Of a DNA stretch of 46,554 nt, positions 1 through 9,833 are shown piece by piece (within the stretch, counting starts at the first letter, position 1; each line of letters begins with the position of its first letter). The stretch comes from Gluconobacter morbifer G707 (GTDB lineage: Bacteria > Pseudomonadota > Alphaproteobacteria > Acetobacterales > Acetobacteraceae). Made by a program: the position numbers and the translations under genes. A model generated the notes under the pieces. It saw only the letters and a program-made list of their open reading frames with translations. It did not search any database and had not been told where the DNA came from. The stretch lies in the NCBI RefSeq assembly GCF_000234355.1, contig NZ_AGQV01000015.1, positions 1-46,554 on the forward strand, read 5' to 3'.

Positions 1-15
1 TATTCGATATCCGAC

Positions 16-2622
16 TTACAGATCGTCTGAGGTCACAGGCTTCCCATCAATGGTCAGAGCCTTGTCTTCCGACGAAACCTTGACCTCTTCCCCATCATGG
101 ATGGAACCATCCAGCAGCATTCCAGCAAGCGGATTCTGAAGGCTGCGCTGGATCACACGCTTCAGGGGACGGGCACCATAAACCGGATCGTATCCTGCTT
201 CCGCCAGCCACTCAGTGGCTTTCTGATCCAGATCCAGTGTGATCTTACGATCTTCCAGCAGCTTCTGCAGACGCCCGATCTGGATTGTGACGATACGGTC
301 CATGTCTACCCGTTGGAGACGGGAGAACAGAATGATTTCGTCCAGACGGTTCAGGAATTCAGGACGAAAGTGACTGCGGACCACTGCCATAACCTGCGCC
401 CGGACAAGATCCGTCGATTCTCCATCCGGCTGATTAGCCAGAATGTCAGAACCAAGGTTGCTGGTCAGGATAATGATAGTGTTGCGGAAATCCACGACAC
501 GTCCCTGCCCGTCTGTCAGACGGCCATCATCCAGAACCTGAAGAAGGATATTGAAGACGTCTTCATGTGCCTTCTCCACCTCATCAAACAGGATGACCTG
601 ATACGGACGGCGACGGACTGCTTCAGTCAGAACGCCACCTTCATCATATCCGACATACCCCGGAGGGGCGCCGATCAGACGGGAGACAGCATGTTTCTCC
701 ATGAATTCGGACATATCGATCCGGAGAAGTGCCTTCTCATCGTCAAATAAGAACTGGGCCAGTGCCTTTGCAAGTTCGGTCTTGCCCACACCTGTCGGAC
801 CCAGAAACAGGAACGACCCGATAGGACGGTTTGGATCCTGCAATCCGGCACGGGCACGCCGCACGGCATTGGAAACGGCAACAAGAGCCTGCTCCTGACC
901 GACAACGCGCTCACGCAGCACATCTTCCATGCGCATCAGCTTGGCACGTTCACCTTCCAGCATCCGGTCCACCGGCACACCAGTCCAGCGGGAAACAACG
1001 GCTGCCACACCCTGATCTGTCACGGTGTCCGCGAACAGACCACTCTTGGATGCAGCGTCTTCCTCTTCCTGGGCCTTGGCGATCTGTGCTTCAAGCTGCG
1101 GAATCGCGCCATACATCAGCTCGGAAGCCTTGCCGAGATTGCCCTGACGCTGAGCCACCTCAACATCTGACCGCGCCGTATCCAGTTGTTCCTTGAGTTT
1201 CTGGATGGCGTTCACACGATCCTTCTCGGCGTGCCAGTCCGCACTCATGGCGTTGGACTGCTCCTCCAGATCTGCCAATTCGGCTTCCAGAGCAACCAGT
1301 CGGTCTTTCGACGCAGTGTCGTCTTCCTTGCGAATGGCTTCTCGCTCGATCTTGAGCTGAATGATGCGGCGATCCAGTTCATCCAGCGCTTCAGGCTTGC
1401 TGTCGATCTGCATCCGCAGGCGGCTTGCCGCCTCATCGATCAGGTCAATGGCCTTGTCCGGCAGGAAGCGGTCCGTGATATAGCGGTTGGACAACGTAGC
1501 GGCTGCGACAATGGCATTGTCCGTGATGCGGACGCCGTGGTGCAGCTCGTACTTTTCCTTGATTCCACGCAGGATGGAAATCGTGTCCGCGACAGAGGGT
1601 TCACCCACGAAAACTGGCTGAAAACGGCGAGCCAGAGCGGCATCCTTCTCGATGTACTTGCGGTATTCATCGAGGGTGGTCGCACCGACGCAGTGCAACG
1701 TTCCGCGGGCCAGTTCCGGCTTGATGAGATTGGACGCATCCATCGCGCCATCGGAGCGTCCGGCACCGACCAAGGTGTGCATTTCGTCAATGAACAGGAT
1801 AATCTCGCCTTCGGCGGCTTCGATCTCCTTAAGGACGGCTTTCAGGCGTTCCTCGAACTCACCGCGATATTTCGCACCTGCGATCAGCGCACCCATGTCG
1901 AGCGACATCAGCTTCTTGTTGCGCAGGGCTTCGGGAACGTCACCGTTGACGATGCGCAGGGCCAAACCTTCCACGATGGCGGTCTTGCCGACGCCCGGCT
2001 CACCGATCAGGACGGGATTGTTTTTGCTGCGACGGGCGAGAACCTGAATGGTCCGGCGGATTTCCTCATCACGCCCAATGACGGGATCAAGCTTGCCAGC
2101 CTGCGCTACCGCCGTGACATCACGGGCGTATTTCTTCAGCGCATCGAAGGTGTTTTCAGCAGAGGCGCTCGTGACGGTCCGGCCCTTGCGGATTTGCGCA
2201 ACGGCGCGTTCCAGCGCTGCGGCATCGGCCTTGCCCTGAGCCAGAGCCTTGCCGGCGGGAGTGTTGCTGGCGGCGATGGCGATCAGAAGACGGTCCTGCG
2301 CGACATGGCTGTCACCGGCAGCTTTCGCAGCGGCTTCGGCGGAATCCAGCAGGCGAACAAAATCCGGAGTTGCCTGTGGCTGACCAGCGCCACCCCCCTG
2401 AACCTGAGGTAGTTTGGCAAGAGCGGCATCGTTGGCCTGCTGCACGACCTTGGGATCACCCCCTGCCGCGCGGATCAGGCCGGAAGCGGCGCCCTGTTCG
2501 TCATCCAGCAGGGCCTTGAGCAGGTGCTCCGGCGTCAGCTGCTGGTGATAGTCACGGAGCGCAATGGTCTGTGCGGCCTGAAGAAAGCCCTGACTGCGCT
2601 CGGTAAACTTCTGAATGTCCAT
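16..2622 (-). CDS. clpB: ATP-dependent chaperone ClpB
   Basis: Cytosolic disaggregase of the Hsp100 family that threads aggregated proteins through a hexameric ring together with DnaK. The 868-residue length is normal for ClpB. An N-terminal Clp repeat domain covers about residues 1-145. The first AAA+ module has Walker A GEPGVGKT at 207-214. A charged coiled-coil M domain follows at about 405-530, which separates ClpB from ClpA/ClpC. The second AAA+ module carries [14 protein letters not shown] near residue 605 and a C-terminal D2-small domain. The start is supported by purine-rich GGAAG and GAAGA just upstream of the ATG. The gene is downstream of the aldo/keto reductase on the same strand with 92 bases between them, so it probably has its own promoter. 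Heat-shock control is expected for the family, but I could not recognise a clear sigma-32 site. Confidence 0.98.
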   Translation of the reverse strand: MDIQKFTERSQGFLQAAQTIALRDYHQQLTPEHLLKALLDDEQGAASGLIRAAGGDPKVVQQANDAALAKLPQVQGGGAGQPQATPDFVRLLDSAEAAAKAAGDSHVAQDRLLIAIAASNTPAGKALAQGKADAAALERAVAQIRKGRTVTSASAENTFDALKKYARDVTAVAQAGKLDPVIGRDEEIRRTIQVLARRSKNNPVLIGEPGVGKTAIVEGLALRIVNGDVPEALRNKKLMSLDMGALIAGAKYRGEFEERLKAVLKEIEAAEGEIILFIDEMHTLVGAGRSDGAMDASNLIKPELARGTLHCVGATTLDEYRKYIEKDAALARRFQPVFVGEPSVADTISILRGIKEKYELHHGVRITDNAIVAAATLSNRYITDRFLPDKAIDLIDEAASRLRMQIDSKPEALDELDRRIIQLKIEREAIRKEDDTASKDRLVALEAELADLEEQSNAMSADWHAEKDRVNAIQKLKEQLDTARSDVEVAQRQGNLGKASELMYGAIPQLEAQIAKAQEEEDAASKSGLFADTVTDQGVAAVVSRWTGVPVDRMLEGERAKLMRMEDVLRERVVGQEQALVAVSNAVRRARAGLQDPNRPIGSFLFLGPTGVGKTELAKALAQFLFDDEKALLRIDMSEFMEKHAVSRLIGAPPGYVGYDEGGVLTEAVRRRPYQVILFDEVEKAHEDVFNILLQVLDDGRLTDGQGRVVDFRNTIIILTSNLGSDILANQPDGESTDLVRAQVMAVVRSHFRPEFLNRLDEIILFSRLQRVDMDRIVTIQIGRLQKLLEDRKITLDLDQKATEWLAEAGYDPVYGARPLKRVIQRSLQNPLAGMLLDGSIHDGEEVKVSSEDKALTIDGKPVTSDDL

Positions 2623-2668
2623 TCTTCAAATCTTCCTTTTATGCCCCGTTCCGGCAGCATGGATGGGT

Positions 2669-2694
2669 AGGCCGCCCCTTTGAGGCAGCGGCCT
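2669..2694. promoter_or_regulatory. GC-rich hairpin in the clpB leader
   Basis: GGCCGC and GCGGCC form a 6-bp perfect stem (7 with the flanking A-T pair) around a 12-base loop. It lies between the aldo/keto reductase stop and the clpB start. A T4 run follows on the plus strand, but both flanking genes are on the minus strand, where no T-tract follows. It could be a weak terminator or a structured element in the clpB 5' untranslated region. Confidence 0.3.
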
Positions 2695-2714
2695 TTTGAT
2701 TAATATTTAGGCAG

Positions 2715-3809
2715 TCATTTTTTCGTTTCAAGGGCTTCCTTCTGCTGAAGATCCCGAACCCGCTTGGCAGGACCATGTAGCACCATGTCCGCGGGCGACA
2801 GCCGATCGAAGGCATTCCGCTGTTGGTGCCAGTAGGGGTAGATCAGGTCCGGCGCGCTCACGTCATCCAGGCGCTGGACCTGTTCGCGGGTCAGGCGCAG
2901 GGAGGCGGCGGCCAGATTGTCGAGAAGCTGGCTTTCCTTGCGGGCGCCGAGAACAAGGGACGTGATGCCCGGCTTGTGCAGCGTCCAGGCCAGGGCGACG
3001 CGCGCCGGAGAGACACCATGTTCTTCCGCGACCTGAACCAGAACCTCGATGGTGTCATAGAGTTTGTCCAGATTGCGGACTTCCGGTTCCGGCCAGCCGG
3101 AGATGCGGCGGCTATCTTCCGGGGTAGCCTTGCCGCGGCGGTATTTGCCAGTCAGCAGACCGCAGGCGAGCGGGCTCCAGACCTGCACCCCCAGTCCCTG
3201 ATCGACGGCCAAAGGGAGAAGTTCGTATTCAGCGTCGCGGGATTCCAGGGAATAATAGATCTGCTCACTGACCGGAACGACGAGGCGGTCACGCTCGGCG
3301 GCGGAGATAAGTTTCATGGACTGCCAGCCCGCATAGTTGGAAATGCCGGCATAGCGGATCTTGCCGTGGTCACGCAGGGTCTGAAGGGCTTCCAGCGTTT
3401 CCTCGACCGGAGTCAGGCCATCCCATTCATGCAGGTAATAGAGGTCGATGTGGTCTCGGCCCAGCCGACGAAGGCTGTCCTCGCAGGCATTGAGGATATG
3501 ATGGCGGGACAGGCCTTCCTCGTTCGGGCCCTTGCCGGTCGGGAAGCGGACCTTGCTGGTGACGAGCAGTTCGCGGCTGCGCCCCTGGAGTACGCGGCCG
3601 AGGATTTCTTCCGCCTCGCCACCCGAGTAAGCATCGGCGGTGTCGAACATGTTGACGCCGTGTTCAACGCAGATATCCACCATTCGGGTGGCTTCAGCGA
3701 TATCAACATTACCGGTGGCTGCGAAGTTGCCCTGTCCGCCGAATGTGACGGAACCGAAATTCAGGGCTGAAATCTTGAGACCGGAACGACCAAGCTGACG
3801 ATACTGCAT
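2715..3809 (-). CDS. aldo/keto reductase
   Basis: NAD(P)H-dependent oxidoreductase of the aldo/keto reductase superfamily, 364 residues, cytosolic, reducing aldehydes or ketones; the true substrate cannot be read from the sequence. It starts with the family N-terminus (MQYRQLGRSGLKIS). The usual catalytic set is visible: Asp in FDTADAY, Tyr in the same motif, Lys in VTSKVR and His in YYLHEWD. The C-terminal part carries the cofactor-binding LVLGARKESQL. A longer frame exists upstream, but the ATG at 3809 is preceded by AGGAGG at good spacing and matches the family start. Gluconobacter species carry many such reductases that return oxidised sugars to polyols. No neighbour points to a pathway. 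Confidence 0.93.
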   Translation of the reverse strand: MQYRQLGRSGLKISALNFGSVTFGGQGNFAATGNVDIAEATRMVDICVEHGVNMFDTADAYSGGEAEEILGRVLQGRSRELLVTSKVRFPTGKGPNEEGLSRHHILNACEDSLRRLGRDHIDLYYLHEWDGLTPVEETLEALQTLRDHGKIRYAGISNYAGWQSMKLISAAERDRLVVPVSEQIYYSLESRDAEYELLPLAVDQGLGVQVWSPLACGLLTGKYRRGKATPEDSRRISGWPEPEVRNLDKLYDTIEVLVQVAEEHGVSPARVALAWTLHKPGITSLVLGARKESQLLDNLAAASLRLTREQVQRLDDVSAPDLIYPYWHQQRNAFDRLSPADMVLHGPAKRVRDLQQKEALETKK

Positions 3810-4057
3810 ATCTTCGGACTCCTCCTGCTTGAGACATGTCTTGATACACAACACCCCATCCCGGGATCAGTCCCGGTAGAAACCGGTTTTCTCGCCGGAA
3901 AGTGAGCAGTAGCCCATCTCTCATGCAGGAACTATGTCCACAGGAAGCGCCGGGGTCCATGACCGAAGTCAAAACCGGATCCGGTCTCGATGCCTCCGGC
4001 CTTCAGGACGATGGCATCATGCCGCGAAGGCCAGGCTATCCGAAGCGGGCCGGATTT

Positions 4058-4711
4058 TCAGGCAGCGAAACCATCGAAAAGTCCGACATTAGAGAGCTCG
4101 CTCATGGACTGGCGATAGGCTTCCACTTCCAGTGGATAACGGACGCCCTTGATGATCGACAGGCTGTGCAGCTGGGCGAAGAGATGGATGTCGTCGGTCG
4201 AAAGAGTCCCGTTGACAGCTTCGGGAGAGCGGATCATGGGCGCCAGTCTCTCCAGATGCCCGTTCAGTTCCGCAAGTTCCGCCGTGCCATCTTCCAGAAG
4301 GGCGCTGAATGATCCGACGCCCGGTTCCTTGCGGCGGATAAAGCCCGCCCGTGCCGAAGTCGTGTCAAATTCCGGCAGAGGCGCGGAGGCTGCGCGGGGC
4401 AGGAACAGGCGATAAAGGGGTTTTGCGGAAGCGTGAATCCAGTCCGCGATTTCCGGCCGGACCGGCCCCGTCAGGACCGGGGACCCGATCGCGTCAATAT
4501 GCGCCACGATGTCCATGCTCTCGGCCATGAACCGGCCGTTTTCCTCAAGAATGGGGACAATCTTGCGACCGACCATGCTGACCGGGCCGTCAACATCGTC
4601 ATTCAGGAAGATACGCCGTTCGTAGGGGATCTTCTTGAGGCCGAAAATCATCCGTGCCTTCACGCAGAAGGGACAGTGTTCGTAAACATGCAGGATATAG
4701 GGTGTACTCAT
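4058..4711 (-). CDS. grxB: glutaredoxin 2 (GrxB type)
   Basis: Monomeric glutathione-dependent disulfide oxidoreductase with a GST-like fold. The 217 residues are close to the 215 of E. coli Grx2. The N-terminal thioredoxin fold has the active site CPFC at residues 13-16, where E. coli has CPYC. It is followed by the glutathione-binding segment around GRKIVPIL and the Glu-Ser pair in MAESMDIV. The all-helical C-terminal domain fills residues from about 85 on. An AAGGA sequence sits 8 bases before the ATG. The role is reduction of mixed disulfides, useful in an organism with intense oxidative metabolism. It is one of several independent minus-strand housekeeping genes here. Confidence 0.92.
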   Translation of the reverse strand: MSTPYILHVYEHCPFCVKARMIFGLKKIPYERRIFLNDDVDGPVSMVGRKIVPILEENGRFMAESMDIVAHIDAIGSPVLTGPVRPEIADWIHASAKPLYRLFLPRAASAPLPEFDTTSARAGFIRRKEPGVGSFSALLEDGTAELAELNGHLERLAPMIRSPEAVNGTLSTDDIHLFAQLHSLSIIKGVRYPLEVEAYRQSMSELSNVGLFDGFAA

Positions 4712-4778
4712 GGGGAGATCCTTGCCGGCGGGAAGGCGGTTTGGCTACCCCAGAGCGCAATGAAACCGGGATGGTTGC

Positions 4779-5363
4779 TCATGCCTCTCCGCTGGTCGTG
4801 GAGAAAAGGAGAGGATCAATGTCGATTGTGGCCAAAGCCTTCCGCCATTTTGCGGAATGGTCCGTTCCGAACACGATATCGTCACTGGATGGGGCGACGA
4901 ACCACGCGCTGTCACGCAGGATTTCCTCTTCCAGCTGACCCGGCCCCCATGCGGCATGTCCGAGCGCCATCAGGGCCCGTTTCGGCCCCTGCCCGACGGC
5001 CAGTTCGCGCAGGATGTCCAGACTGGCGGTCAGGGTGGCTTCATCGTTTACGCCCAGACTGCCCTCGCCCGCCCAGTCCGGGGAGTGCAACACGAAACCG
5101 CGTTCGGAATCGACCGGGCCGCCCACACAAAGTGCAATCCGTCGTTCCGGCGGGTTTGGCTCGATCCCGAGCTGCGCGAACAGGTCATCCAGCCCCGGCT
5201 GCGAGAGCCGTCGGTTGATCACCAGCCCCATTGCGCCATCCTCGAGGGAATGGGCACAGAGATAAATGACCGACTGCGCGAAGGGCGTGTCAGCCAGATG
5301 AGGCGCAGCCACGAGAAGCTTGCCTGTCAGGTTGTCATTCTGTCCGGCGAGTGTTTTCTTCAT
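4779..5363 (-). CDS. YqgE/AlgH family protein (DUF179)
   Basis: Conserved bacterial protein of the UPF0301/AlgH family, 194 residues from the chosen start. Family marks are LTGKLLVAAPHL near the N-terminus, VIYLCAHS and GAMGLVINR in the first third, and a central GGPV with RGFVLHS. The biochemical role is not settled; AlgH was linked to alginate regulation in Pseudomonas and the fold is known, but no enzyme activity is established. The ATG at 5363 gives MKKTLAGQ and the usual family N-terminus. A further upstream in-frame ATG would add a Cys-rich stretch that the family lacks. It is divergent from the SDR gene with 71 bases between them. Confidence 0.9.
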   Translation of the reverse strand: MKKTLAGQNDNLTGKLLVAAPHLADTPFAQSVIYLCAHSLEDGAMGLVINRRLSQPGLDDLFAQLGIEPNPPERRIALCVGGPVDSERGFVLHSPDWAGEGSLGVNDEATLTASLDILRELAVGQGPKRALMALGHAAWGPGQLEEEILRDSAWFVAPSSDDIVFGTDHSAKWRKALATIDIDPLLFSTTSGEA

Positions 5364-5434
5364 TCTGCAAAGATGGGTGCATCCCCACCTGCATTGCAAG
5401 CGTTGCCGTCCGAGACAGCTTATGGAGGTTCCCC

Positions 5435-6190
5435 ATGTCCCTTACCGTCCTCGTTACCGGAGCGACCGCGGGCTTCGGCCATGCCATCGCCAGCCGCCTC
5501 ATTCATGAAGGGCACCGCGTCATCGCCACGGGCCGACGACAGGACCGGCTGGATGACCTGCGCGGGAAACTGGGAGAGAACCTCCTGCCGTTCCGGCTCG
5601 ACATGACAGACCGCGCGGCGCTGCGGGCATTGCTCGGCAGCCTGCCAGAAGGATGGCGGGAGATTGACGTCCTGGTGAACAATGCCGGTCTGGCTCTGGG
5701 AATGGAGGTCGCACAGGACGCAGAACCCAATAACTGGGAGACCATGATCGCCACCAATGTTTCTGGCGTTGTGGAACTGACGCGCGCGATTCTGCCCGGT
5801 ATGGTCGAACGGAATTCCGGCTATGTGATTGCGCTTGGCAGCACGGCAGGAACCTATCCTTACAAGGGTGGCAACGTGTACGGGGCGACAAAAGCCTTCG
5901 TTCACCAGTTCACCCAGAACCTGCGCACGGATCTGCTCGGGACGCGCATCCGTGTCACGAACATCGAACCCGGGCTCTGCGGCGGGAGCGAGTTCAGCCA
6001 GGTGCGGCTGAAGGACACCGACAAGGCGGCGTCCGTTTACAAGGACACGACGCCACTTACACCGGAAGACATTGCCGAGACCGTGTCATGGCTGGTGCGT
6101 CTCCCCTGGCATGTGAACGTCAATCATCTGGAGATGATGCCTGTCTGTCAGGCTTCGGGCGGACTGGCGGTGAACCGTCATGTCGGCTGA
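5435..6190 (+). CDS. ydfG: SDR family NADP-dependent 3-hydroxy acid dehydrogenase (YdfG-like)
   Basis: Classical short-chain dehydrogenase of 251 residues, cytosolic. The NADP-binding TGATAGFG lies at the N-terminus, NNAGLALG in the middle, and the catalytic Ser and YxxxK (YGATK) after it. The C-terminal block PLTPEDIAETVSW and NVNHLEMMPV matches the E. coli YdfG group, which oxidises L-allo-threonine, serine and related 3-hydroxy acids and also reduces malonic semialdehyde. The start is fixed by GGAGG 6 bases before the ATG; longer frames upstream lack support. Its last 11 bases overlap the PPK2 gene, so the two are probably co-transcribed. Confidence 0.93.
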   Translation: MSLTVLVTGATAGFGHAIASRLIHEGHRVIATGRRQDRLDDLRGKLGENLLPFRLDMTDRAALRALLGSLPEGWREIDVLVNNAGLALGMEVAQDAEPNNWETMIATNVSGVVELTRAILPGMVERNSGYVIALGSTAGTYPYKGGNVYGATKAFVHQFTQNLRTDLLGTRIRVTNIEPGLCGGSEFSQVRLKDTDKAASVYKDTTPLTPEDIAETVSWLVRLPWHVNVNHLEMMPVCQASGGLAVNRHVG

Positions 6191-7079
6191 CAGGATCGGA
6201 CTTCCATCACAGCTGTTCATCACGAACGGAAAGAACTTCAACCTTTCTTCCATTTCCACCAATGACAAGCTGGGCCGCCAGAAAGCCGCCTCCAGGACGC
6301 GCATCCGGGACTGCGTGGACCGGATGCGGATCCTTCAGCAGCGTCTGGCCGCCTATGCCACGCATGGAATTCTGGTCGTGCTTCAGGGCATGGATGCGGC
6401 GGGCAAGGATGGTGCCATCCGTCATGCCTTTTCCGGACTCAACCCGCAGGGCGTGCATGTTAAATCCTTCAAGGCGCCGTGGGGCGAGGAAAAGCTGCAC
6501 GATGATCTGTGGCGCATCCACAAAGCGGTGCCCGCGCGCGGGGAAATCGGAATTTTCAACCGCAGCCATTATGAGGACGTACTTGTCGAGCGCGTTCATC
6601 CGGACATGGTCCGCGCCCGGGGGCTGGACCCGGATCAGCCTCATTTCTGGGACAACCGGCTGGCGGATCTGCGCGGTTTCGAGACTTATCTGCGCCATCA
6701 GAACATTCTGGTTCTCAAGATCTTCCTGCATGAATCACGGGAAAAGCAGCGCCAGCGGCTGCTCAGACGGCTTGAAATGCCGGAGAAACGCTGGAAATTC
6801 AGTGCGTCCGATCTGAAAGAGCGTGAATTCTGGCCGCATTATTCAGCAGCGTATGAAGAAGCCATCCGGGCGACGGCCACACCGGAGGCGCCATGGATTG
6901 TCGTGCCGGCCGATCACAAATGGCTTGCACGGGTTCTGGTAGCGGAAACGCTCCTGGCCACACTGGAAGGGCTGCATCTGAAAGAGCCGGATGAAAAACT
7001 GTCCGATACCCTGAAGAGCGCTCAGGACGCCCTTCTGGCGGAAGCGCCGTCAAAGACTGACAAACCGTCCAAAAAATAG
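6180..7079 (+). CDS. ppk2: polyphosphate kinase 2 family protein
   Basis: PPK2-family enzyme of 299 residues that uses inorganic polyphosphate to phosphorylate nucleotides (AMP, ADP or GDP depending on class). It has a P-loop kinase fold: Walker A GMDAAGKDG near residue 75, a Walker B-like region IGIFNRSHYEDVLVERVHP, and a lid segment around PEKRWKFS followed by KEREFW. The single PPK2 domain and the N-terminal extension fit class I or III; I cannot decide which nucleotide is preferred. The start overlaps the end of ydfG by 11 bases, a sign of translational coupling. Its transcript probably ends at the hairpin 7091-7129. Confidence 0.9.
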   Translation: MSADRIGLPSQLFITNGKNFNLSSISTNDKLGRQKAASRTRIRDCVDRMRILQQRLAAYATHGILVVLQGMDAAGKDGAIRHAFSGLNPQGVHVKSFKAPWGEEKLHDDLWRIHKAVPARGEIGIFNRSHYEDVLVERVHPDMVRARGLDPDQPHFWDNRLADLRGFETYLRHQNILVLKIFLHESREKQRQRLLRRLEMPEKRWKFSASDLKEREFWPHYSAAYEEAIRATATPEAPWIVVPADHKWLARVLVAETLLATLEGLHLKEPDEKLSDTLKSAQDALLAEAPSKTDKPSKK

Positions 7080-7090
7080 GCCCGTTCATG

Positions 7091-7129
7091 AAAAAGCCCC
7101 GCCGGGATGGATCTCCCGGCGGAGCTTTT
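7091..7129. terminator. bidirectional rho-independent terminator
   Basis: A 12-bp GC-rich stem (7096-7107 with 7114-7125) with a short loop sits between convergent ppk2 and the helicase gene. It is flanked by A5 on the left and T4 on the right, so it can act in both directions. The one imperfect position is C-A on the plus strand but a G-U wobble on the minus strand, so the minus-strand form is stronger. Confidence 0.85.
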
Positions 7130-7154
7130 CAGCAGGGTGTCAGCCCTGGTGGGT

Positions 7155-8951
7155 TCATGAACGACGCTTGCGGGTCGAACCTTCTCCCTTCGGGTTGGGG
7201 CCAGACTTTGTACGGCTGAAACCGCTGCCGCCGCGCCCCTTGTAACCGCCACCGCCGCTGCGAGGGCCGCCACGGAAGCCACCGCCGCCACCTGGACGGG
7301 CGCCGAAGCGCTTGCCTTCACCCGGGTTGCGGCCACGGTTGCCATAGCTGCCACCGGCCGGAGCTTCGGACGGCTCGATCTGCACTTCGTCAGCCTCGGC
7401 ACCAGCGAGGCAGGATTTGAAGCGGGCGACACTTTCATCGGCGATCTGGAAATAGGTCTGGTCCTGATCGATGCGGATGCTGCCGATTTCCCGCTTCTGA
7501 ACGCTGCCAAGGCGGCAGATCAGGGGAATCAGCCATTTCGGATCGGCCCGTTCGGAGCGACCGACGCTCATCTTGAACCACTCGCCGGACATGACGCGCT
7601 CTTCACGCGGGGCACGCTCGCCACGCTGCGGCTGTTCCACCGACAGCGGACGGATTTCCTCGACCTTGGGCAGACGGGCGCGGTACAGCCCGACCAGTGC
7701 AGAAGCAAGCTTCTTGGCGTCATACGCCTCGGCCAGCTTCGTCACCAGTTCGTCGGACGTCTCTTCCGGCGCATCCTTCAGGATCGGGTCTTCCATCAGG
7801 CGCTCATTGTCCTGGGCGGCGATCTGCTGGGCCGTGGGGACCGGGCTCCATTCCGCGTCGATCCGCGCGAGGGACAGCAGGCGCTCGGCACGGCGGCGCT
7901 GGTTCAGCGGCACCATGATGACACTCGTGCCCTTGCGACCCGCACGCCCTGTACGACCGGAACGGTGCAGCAGCGTCTCGGACGCACTCGGAATACTGGC
8001 GTGAATGACGAGGCTCAGGGCCGGCACGTCAATGCCACGGGCCGCCACGTCGGTCGCGACGCAGACGCGGGCCTGACCGGACCGGAGGCTCTCGATGGCA
8101 CGGCTACGCTCGTTCTGTCCCATCTCGCCTGAAATGGCGACGGAGGCAAAACCACGCGCCAGCAGGGCGGCCTGCACCTGCCCGACCATCATGCGGGTAT
8201 TGCAGAACACCATGGCCGTCGGGCTCTCGTAATAACGGAGCACGTTGATGAGGGAGCGCTCGATCTCCTGCGGCTGCGTCAGAACGCAGCGATAGGTGAT
8301 GTCGGAATGCTGTTTTGCACCCGAGACCGTGTCAATCCGCTCGGCGTTCTTCTGGTACCGGCGCGCGAGGGCAGCGATGTCACGGGCGATCGTGGCGGAA
8401 AAGAGCAGCGTGCGGCGCTCGGCCGGGGCGGCGTCCAGCAGCTTTTCCAGTTCGTCACGGAAGCCCATGTCGAGCATTTCGTCGGCTTCGTCGAGAACGA
8501 CGCAGCGCAGGCCGGACAGATCCAGCGCACCACGGTTCAGATGGTCGCACAGGCGGCCGGGCGTACCGACCACGATATGGGCACCACGGTTCAGGTCCCG
8601 CGCCTCACGCCGCGCATCGGTCCCGCCGATGCAGCTTGCGATACGGGCGCCGGTCTCGGCGTACAGCCATTCCAGTTCAGACTGGACCTGCAGGGCCAGT
8701 TCACGTGTGGGAGCAATGACAAGGGCAAGCGGATGGGGTGCGGGCGGAAGGCGGTCCGCGTCACCCAGCAGGGTCGGCGCCATGGCCAGACCGAAGGCAA
8801 CCGTCTTGCCCGAACCCGTCTGAGCGGAAACCAGCAGGTCGCGCTCTTCCAGCCCTGGCTTCAGAACTGCTTCCTGAACGGGAGTCGGCTGTTCGTAGCC
8901 GCGCGCATCCAGGGCGCGCCGGAGGGCAGGATGGGTATCGGGAAAAGGCAT
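7155..8951 (-). CDS. DEAD-box ATP-dependent RNA helicase
   Basis: RNA helicase of the DEAD-box family acting in ribosome assembly or RNA decay. The RecA1 domain has the Q motif (YEQPTPVQ), motif I AQTGSGKT, Ia PTRELALQVQ, GG, Ib TPGRL, II DEAD and III SAT. The RecA2 domain has motif V ATDVAARGIDV and VI HRSGRTGRAG. A DbpA/CsdA-like RNA-binding domain follows around the region with ICRLG and IGSIRI. The last 80 residues are a Gly/Arg-rich basic tail. I chose the ATG at 8951; a TTG 21 bases upstream is in frame, and neither has a convincing ribosome binding site. The domain order resembles DeaD/CsdA more than RhlE. Confidence 0.94.
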   Translation of the reverse strand: MPFPDTHPALRRALDARGYEQPTPVQEAVLKPGLEERDLLVSAQTGSGKTVAFGLAMAPTLLGDADRLPPAPHPLALVIAPTRELALQVQSELEWLYAETGARIASCIGGTDARREARDLNRGAHIVVGTPGRLCDHLNRGALDLSGLRCVVLDEADEMLDMGFRDELEKLLDAAPAERRTLLFSATIARDIAALARRYQKNAERIDTVSGAKQHSDITYRCVLTQPQEIERSLINVLRYYESPTAMVFCNTRMMVGQVQAALLARGFASVAISGEMGQNERSRAIESLRSGQARVCVATDVAARGIDVPALSLVIHASIPSASETLLHRSGRTGRAGRKGTSVIMVPLNQRRRAERLLSLARIDAEWSPVPTAQQIAAQDNERLMEDPILKDAPEETSDELVTKLAEAYDAKKLASALVGLYRARLPKVEEIRPLSVEQPQRGERAPREERVMSGEWFKMSVGRSERADPKWLIPLICRLGSVQKREIGSIRIDQDQTYFQIADESVARFKSCLAGAEADEVQIEPSEAPAGGSYGNRGRNPGEGKRFGARPGGGGGFRGGPRSGGGGYKGRGGSGFSRTKSGPNPKGEGSTRKRRS

Positions 8952-9099
8952 ATCTTGATGAACACTCGGCAAACGTCACGCCGACGCCGAAAATGCGGCG
9001 GCTGGGATGCCGCTGCATAAAGACTTCCACGCGCGAACGCCAGCAGGAACGCACACCCGATCACATTCTGGGCATATTCTTCCGGCTGACTATGGTTTT

Positions 9100-9750
9100 T
9101 CAGGTACGGCTCTTACGGCCAATCACAGCCCGGACGGTATCGCGCCAGGCGGTCAGGTCTTCTGGCGGAACCACCTCTCCCGTGTCAAGCTCAATCAGCC
9201 CGGCGCGTGACAGAAGCACGCTCACCAGACGGACGCGGTCTTCCGGTTCGAGCGCCTGCCACATGGCCACGGCTTTCTGGCGGTAAAACTGGTCCGAGAA
9301 GGTGACGATCAGCGGCGAACCCGGCTTCAGGACGCGCACGACCTCGGTCAGGACCTCCAGCGGGTGCGTTAAATAGGCGATGCCATCACACAGGGTCACG
9401 GCGTCAAGGCTGTCATCCTCGAAGGGCAGGACAGGCGTTTCATTCAGATCCTGGACGATGCGTTCTGTCAGCACCGGATTCGCGTCCAGTGCCGCTTTCG
9501 AGACTCCCAGTCCGGCAACGGCCTCAAAACGCGCCTCTTCCGGATAATGGCTCAGTGATCCCGCCATCAGGTCAAGCACCCGCCCTCCGACCGGCAGGGA
9601 CGTCTGGTACAGGGCGGTCACGGCAGTGCGGGCGCCCATGTCCATCAGCGAATCCGGCATACGCTGGGCGTAGAAGATCGTGTCCGGTTCGTTGTTGGCC
9701 CGTGTGAAGGCCGCCGGGTGGAAGCCTTCAGGCTCCTGGGTCGCACTCAT
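9100..9750 (-). CDS. SAM-dependent methyltransferase, class I
   Basis: 216-residue protein with a class I methyltransferase core. A glycine-poor motif I variant (GRVLDLMAGSLSHYP) is followed by an acidic loop, then LPFEDDSLDAVTLCDGIAYL as motif IV region and VLKPGSPLIVTFSD as the post-motif strand. The segments resemble the UbiE/type-11 group, but the Gly-rich loop is degenerate and the substrate is unknown. It is divergently placed to dapF with about 80 bases between the starts. No partner gene suggests a pathway. Confidence 0.8.
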   Translation of the reverse strand: MSATQEPEGFHPAAFTRANNEPDTIFYAQRMPDSLMDMGARTAVTALYQTSLPVGGRVLDLMAGSLSHYPEEARFEAVAGLGVSKAALDANPVLTERIVQDLNETPVLPFEDDSLDAVTLCDGIAYLTHPLEVLTEVVRVLKPGSPLIVTFSDQFYRQKAVAMWQALEPEDRVRLVSVLLSRAGLIELDTGEVVPPEDLTAWRDTVRAVIGRKSRT

Positions 9751-9833
9751 GCTTGTCCTCCTGACTGAACCGACGACATGAGGACATGTTCTCCGTGCGT
9801 CAACCCGCCGGATGTTTTATGAGAAGCCCCATC

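Noticed and set aside
1186-2412. 408-residue plus-strand open frame opposite clpB
   Set aside because: It is a shadow of the GC-rich clpB coding frame and shows no family-like motifs.
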